The position numbers and the translations under genes are program-made. 20,907 nucleotides of DNA from Paramacrobiotus richtersi (lineage: Eukaryota > Tardigrada > Eutardigrada > Parachela > Macrobiotidae). Positions 18,743 through 20,907 of this stretch are shown in pieces. The DNA lies in NCBI GenBank assembly GCA_034698045.1, contig JAQGAU010001182.1:1-20907 (forward strand), given 5' to 3'. The first letter of the stretch is position 1. Every line of letters begins with the position of its first letter. The notes beneath the pieces are model-generated. The model was not told the DNA's origin. It did no database searches and saw nothing but the letters and a program-made list of their open reading frames with translations.

Positions 18743-20907
18743 ATGCAAAACATGCGACATGGCGTCCGTATGAAAGTGCAGTGGATTAGAGTGCTGTTGA
18801 TCCAGAGTCTGGTCCTTTGTGTGGTCGGCTCAGCTGTTGACCGGCCAAATGTGGTATCGATATCACAAACTAAAACTGCACCCGAACGCATTTGTCGGCC
18901 GGATGATAGCGCTCGGGGCAATGTCTCCGGCGTTTGTTTTCCAGTTAGCCTGCTGAATTCTCGGTGCGCTGATCAAGAAGGCGCGTCCTCTGCAGACTGT
19001 TCTGCCATTGTTGACGGGGAACCAACTTTCTGCTGCTATAATTCGTCTCCAATAAGTAAGAATCAGGCTCGCACCTGCACGAAAGTCTCCGGCGGTTATG
19101 CAACGGCTTCAATAGTTCCAGCTTGTTGCTTGCCCAAACTTGGAACGAATAACTACACAGTAATCAAAGTTTAATTTCCAAACGTTGACGAACTCTTCGA
19201 CTTGCCCACCCTTTGACCCCTGTCTTAACACCTGAACTAACCAGACCCTAGTTAATAATATCTCTGCATGGTCTCCAGAGAACAGAGATATTATGATATC
19301 GTGCGTACTTTAAGATGTCCGAATATGTCATAAACTGCGCATATATACGTGTTGCGCGCAAACTTTTATACGTTGATTGTGCTGTTGGTTATATCTGTAT
19401 GTACCACTGTCCGGTGTAAGTAAGCTTAAGTTTCTGTCAGTAAACTGAATAATTTGCATACACTTAGCTTGCTCTAACTTGTAAGTACAGAAAACAGTGA
19501 ACAAGAAAATTACGTGAAAAATTCAGTAAATTGGTACGAGGTATTAGGTGCTCTTTGTGCAATGATAAGAATGTTCTACAGTGTTCCGTTCATCTGTCAA
19601 GGATACAACCAGCAGTGACTACAACACCTACAATTATATGACAACTGATCATCATAATCCGCAAACGTCAACGGCGACTCCCTCGCCGGCAGCTGGCATT
19701 GGCGAATATATTAATACTCACAGAGTTGTTGTGAGGGAACAGCAGTGCGGAATTCCCAATGGTGATCCGAATCTGTTTATCGACATGGAACGATCAAAAA
19801 CCAGGCAGACATTCCGTCCGGTGCGACTGCGATCATCCACCAACGACCCGTCGGAAAAACGGCGAAGAAACGGGAATCGGCGAAAGATCCACGTTGCACC
19901 GACTATTGTTGGTGGTTTTGAGGTGCCGAATGGAAGCGGATCTCTATGCTGGCAGGTACAGATAAATGAATATTGCCGAATAATGTTAATTACCCTTTAC
20001 TTATTCGGTTCATTTCATGTTCGTGCAGCCATCACTGTAGTTTATGAAGATGTCTACGTTTCTCGTTGGGAGAAATTTTTTTGTTAAATACGAGGTACTT
20101 CGTTAAATAGTTTTGTCGTCAGACTCGCAGTACTGTAGTCATATATATTTGCACTGTCAGCTGCTGTGTTGTGTACGTATTTTTTTACGTACAGTAGTGA
20201 TTGCGTAAGTACTGTACTAGAAATAATTGAGAAGATACCTATAGATATTCTGTTTGTACAGAAATTTTTCTTTTCTCTCGCACTAACGCAGGTTTTTGAG
20301 TAGGTAGCTGTGCACGTGACTGACCTCAATCTCAATGTCACTTATTTGTGCGGCGGGAGTATCATCGGCACGCGGACTATCCTCACCGCCAGCCACTGCC
20401 TGATCAACACCACCGTCGCCGATTTTCGCGACGCGGACTATGCCGTCAACGTCTCTATCGGCGTAATCAGTCGCAGTACGTACCAACTTCACCAAAAGCA
20501 TTGTGGACGTCATCCCGGGTTGTGCCCGCACATACCGCGTCGCCCAATCCATAAACCATCCCAACTTCAGCCTGGAAACCGGCAACAATGATGTGGCATT
20601 ACTCATCCTCTCCGAGCCCATTGATTTCCGCCTCCATAGCGCGTGTGCCTGTAAACTGTGCTTATCGACCACTATCCCCCAGCCCGGGGATAAATGCATC
20701 ACTTCCGGGTGGGGAAGGGAGATTGAGGCTATGGAGGGGAGTGATCCACTGATTGAGACGGGGCCGCGGCCGATTATCCCACTGAAGTATGTGCCTCAGA
20801 CGATTATATCGCCGAGTTACGATCGGTGTAGTTATGAGGAGTCGGACAGTGGGGAAAAGTCGGATCTGGCGCTGTTCTTGTGTGCCGGTGGAGTGGTGGG
20901 GGAGGAT
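18743..20907 (+). CDS. Second CLIP-domain trypsin-like protease, truncated by window, apparent frameshift
   Basis: Exons: 18743-19055 (or from 18770), 19582-19955, and 20304 to the window end; phases and the 374-nt middle exon match the gene at 12995. The ATG at 18770 gives MKVQWIRVLLIQSLVLC, which aligns best with the paralog's signal peptide; upstream in-frame ATGs at 18743 and 18752 exist. CLIP cysteines (51, 65, 75, 86, 97, 98 from the first ATG) have the same spacing as the paralog. The roughly 30-residue pro-stretch before the CLIP domain is missing. Exon 2 has the same Ser/Thr linker, basic clusters and APT-IVGG junction. Exon 3 has LTASHC. Then, between 20474 and 20487, 13 nt replace the paralog's 12, shifting the frame. 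The original frame hits a stop after about 35 codons, while the +1 frame continues with full homology (NNDVALLILSEPIDF, KCITSGWG, FLCAGGVVGED) to the end. It is either a fresh pseudogene or a sequence error. The catalytic Ser lies beyond the window. Confidence 0.85.
19256..19293. repeat. Perfect 11-bp inverted repeat in protease intron 1
   Basis: TAATATCTCTG (19256-19266) and CAGAGATATTA (19283-19293) flank a 16-nt loop that itself contains TCTCCAGAGA. The equivalent intron at 13332-13691 shows no such structure, so it may be a remnant of a small inverted-repeat element. Confidence 0.6.

Noticed and set aside
1-20907. CRISPR array, prokaryotic operon or viral genes
   Set aside because: No regularly spaced repeats, no ribosome-binding-site-led gene strings; spliced genes throughout show nuclear animal DNA.

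Overview
The window is animal genomic DNA. Genes are on the + strand and split by many short GT-AG introns, with TATA-type promoters, a non-LTR retrotransposon relic, and secreted proteins of two families: stefin-type cystatins and CLIP-domain trypsin-like serine proteases. CLIP proteases point to an arthropod or a close relative such as a tardigrade; I cannot name the species from sequence alone.

Layout: (1) 1-270, the 3' end of a truncated, possibly decayed cystatin gene. (2) 1966-3744, a two-domain secreted cystatin (6 exons). (3) 4232-5440, a wrecked CLIP-protease pseudogene keeping exons 1 and 2 but no catalytic exon. (4) 5899-7023, a one-domain cystatin (4 exons). (5) 8752-11294, a three-domain cystatin (8 exons). 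(6) 12995-15308, an intact CLIP-domain trypsin-like protease (3 exons). (7) 16494-17970, a 5'-truncated, frameshifted non-LTR reverse transcriptase. (8) 18743-20907, a second CLIP protease, cut by the window end and carrying an apparent +1 frameshift. Intergenic stretches hold conserved promoter blocks, paralogous 3' flanks and two small insertion-like segments bounded by short direct repeats.

The order [short cystatin - multidomain cystatin - protease] occurs twice (about 1-5440 and 5440-15308). Flanking DNA matches between the copies, so the locus looks like a segmental duplication in which the first protease died and the second survived. The cystatins should be secreted inhibitors of papain-like cysteine proteases; the CLIP protease should be a secreted zymogen. 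Their interleaving suggests co-evolving extracellular proteolysis or defence genes, but nothing here shows that they interact.

The most interesting points are: secreted stefins that grew by repeating a two-exon module with intron positions I recall for vertebrate stefins; an AACCGGTT (Grainyhead-like) motif exactly 72 bp upstream of the TATA box in all three complete cystatin genes; a protease activation site with Thr rather than Arg/Lys before IVGG; and a sharp C-rich to G-rich switch inside the catalytic exon.
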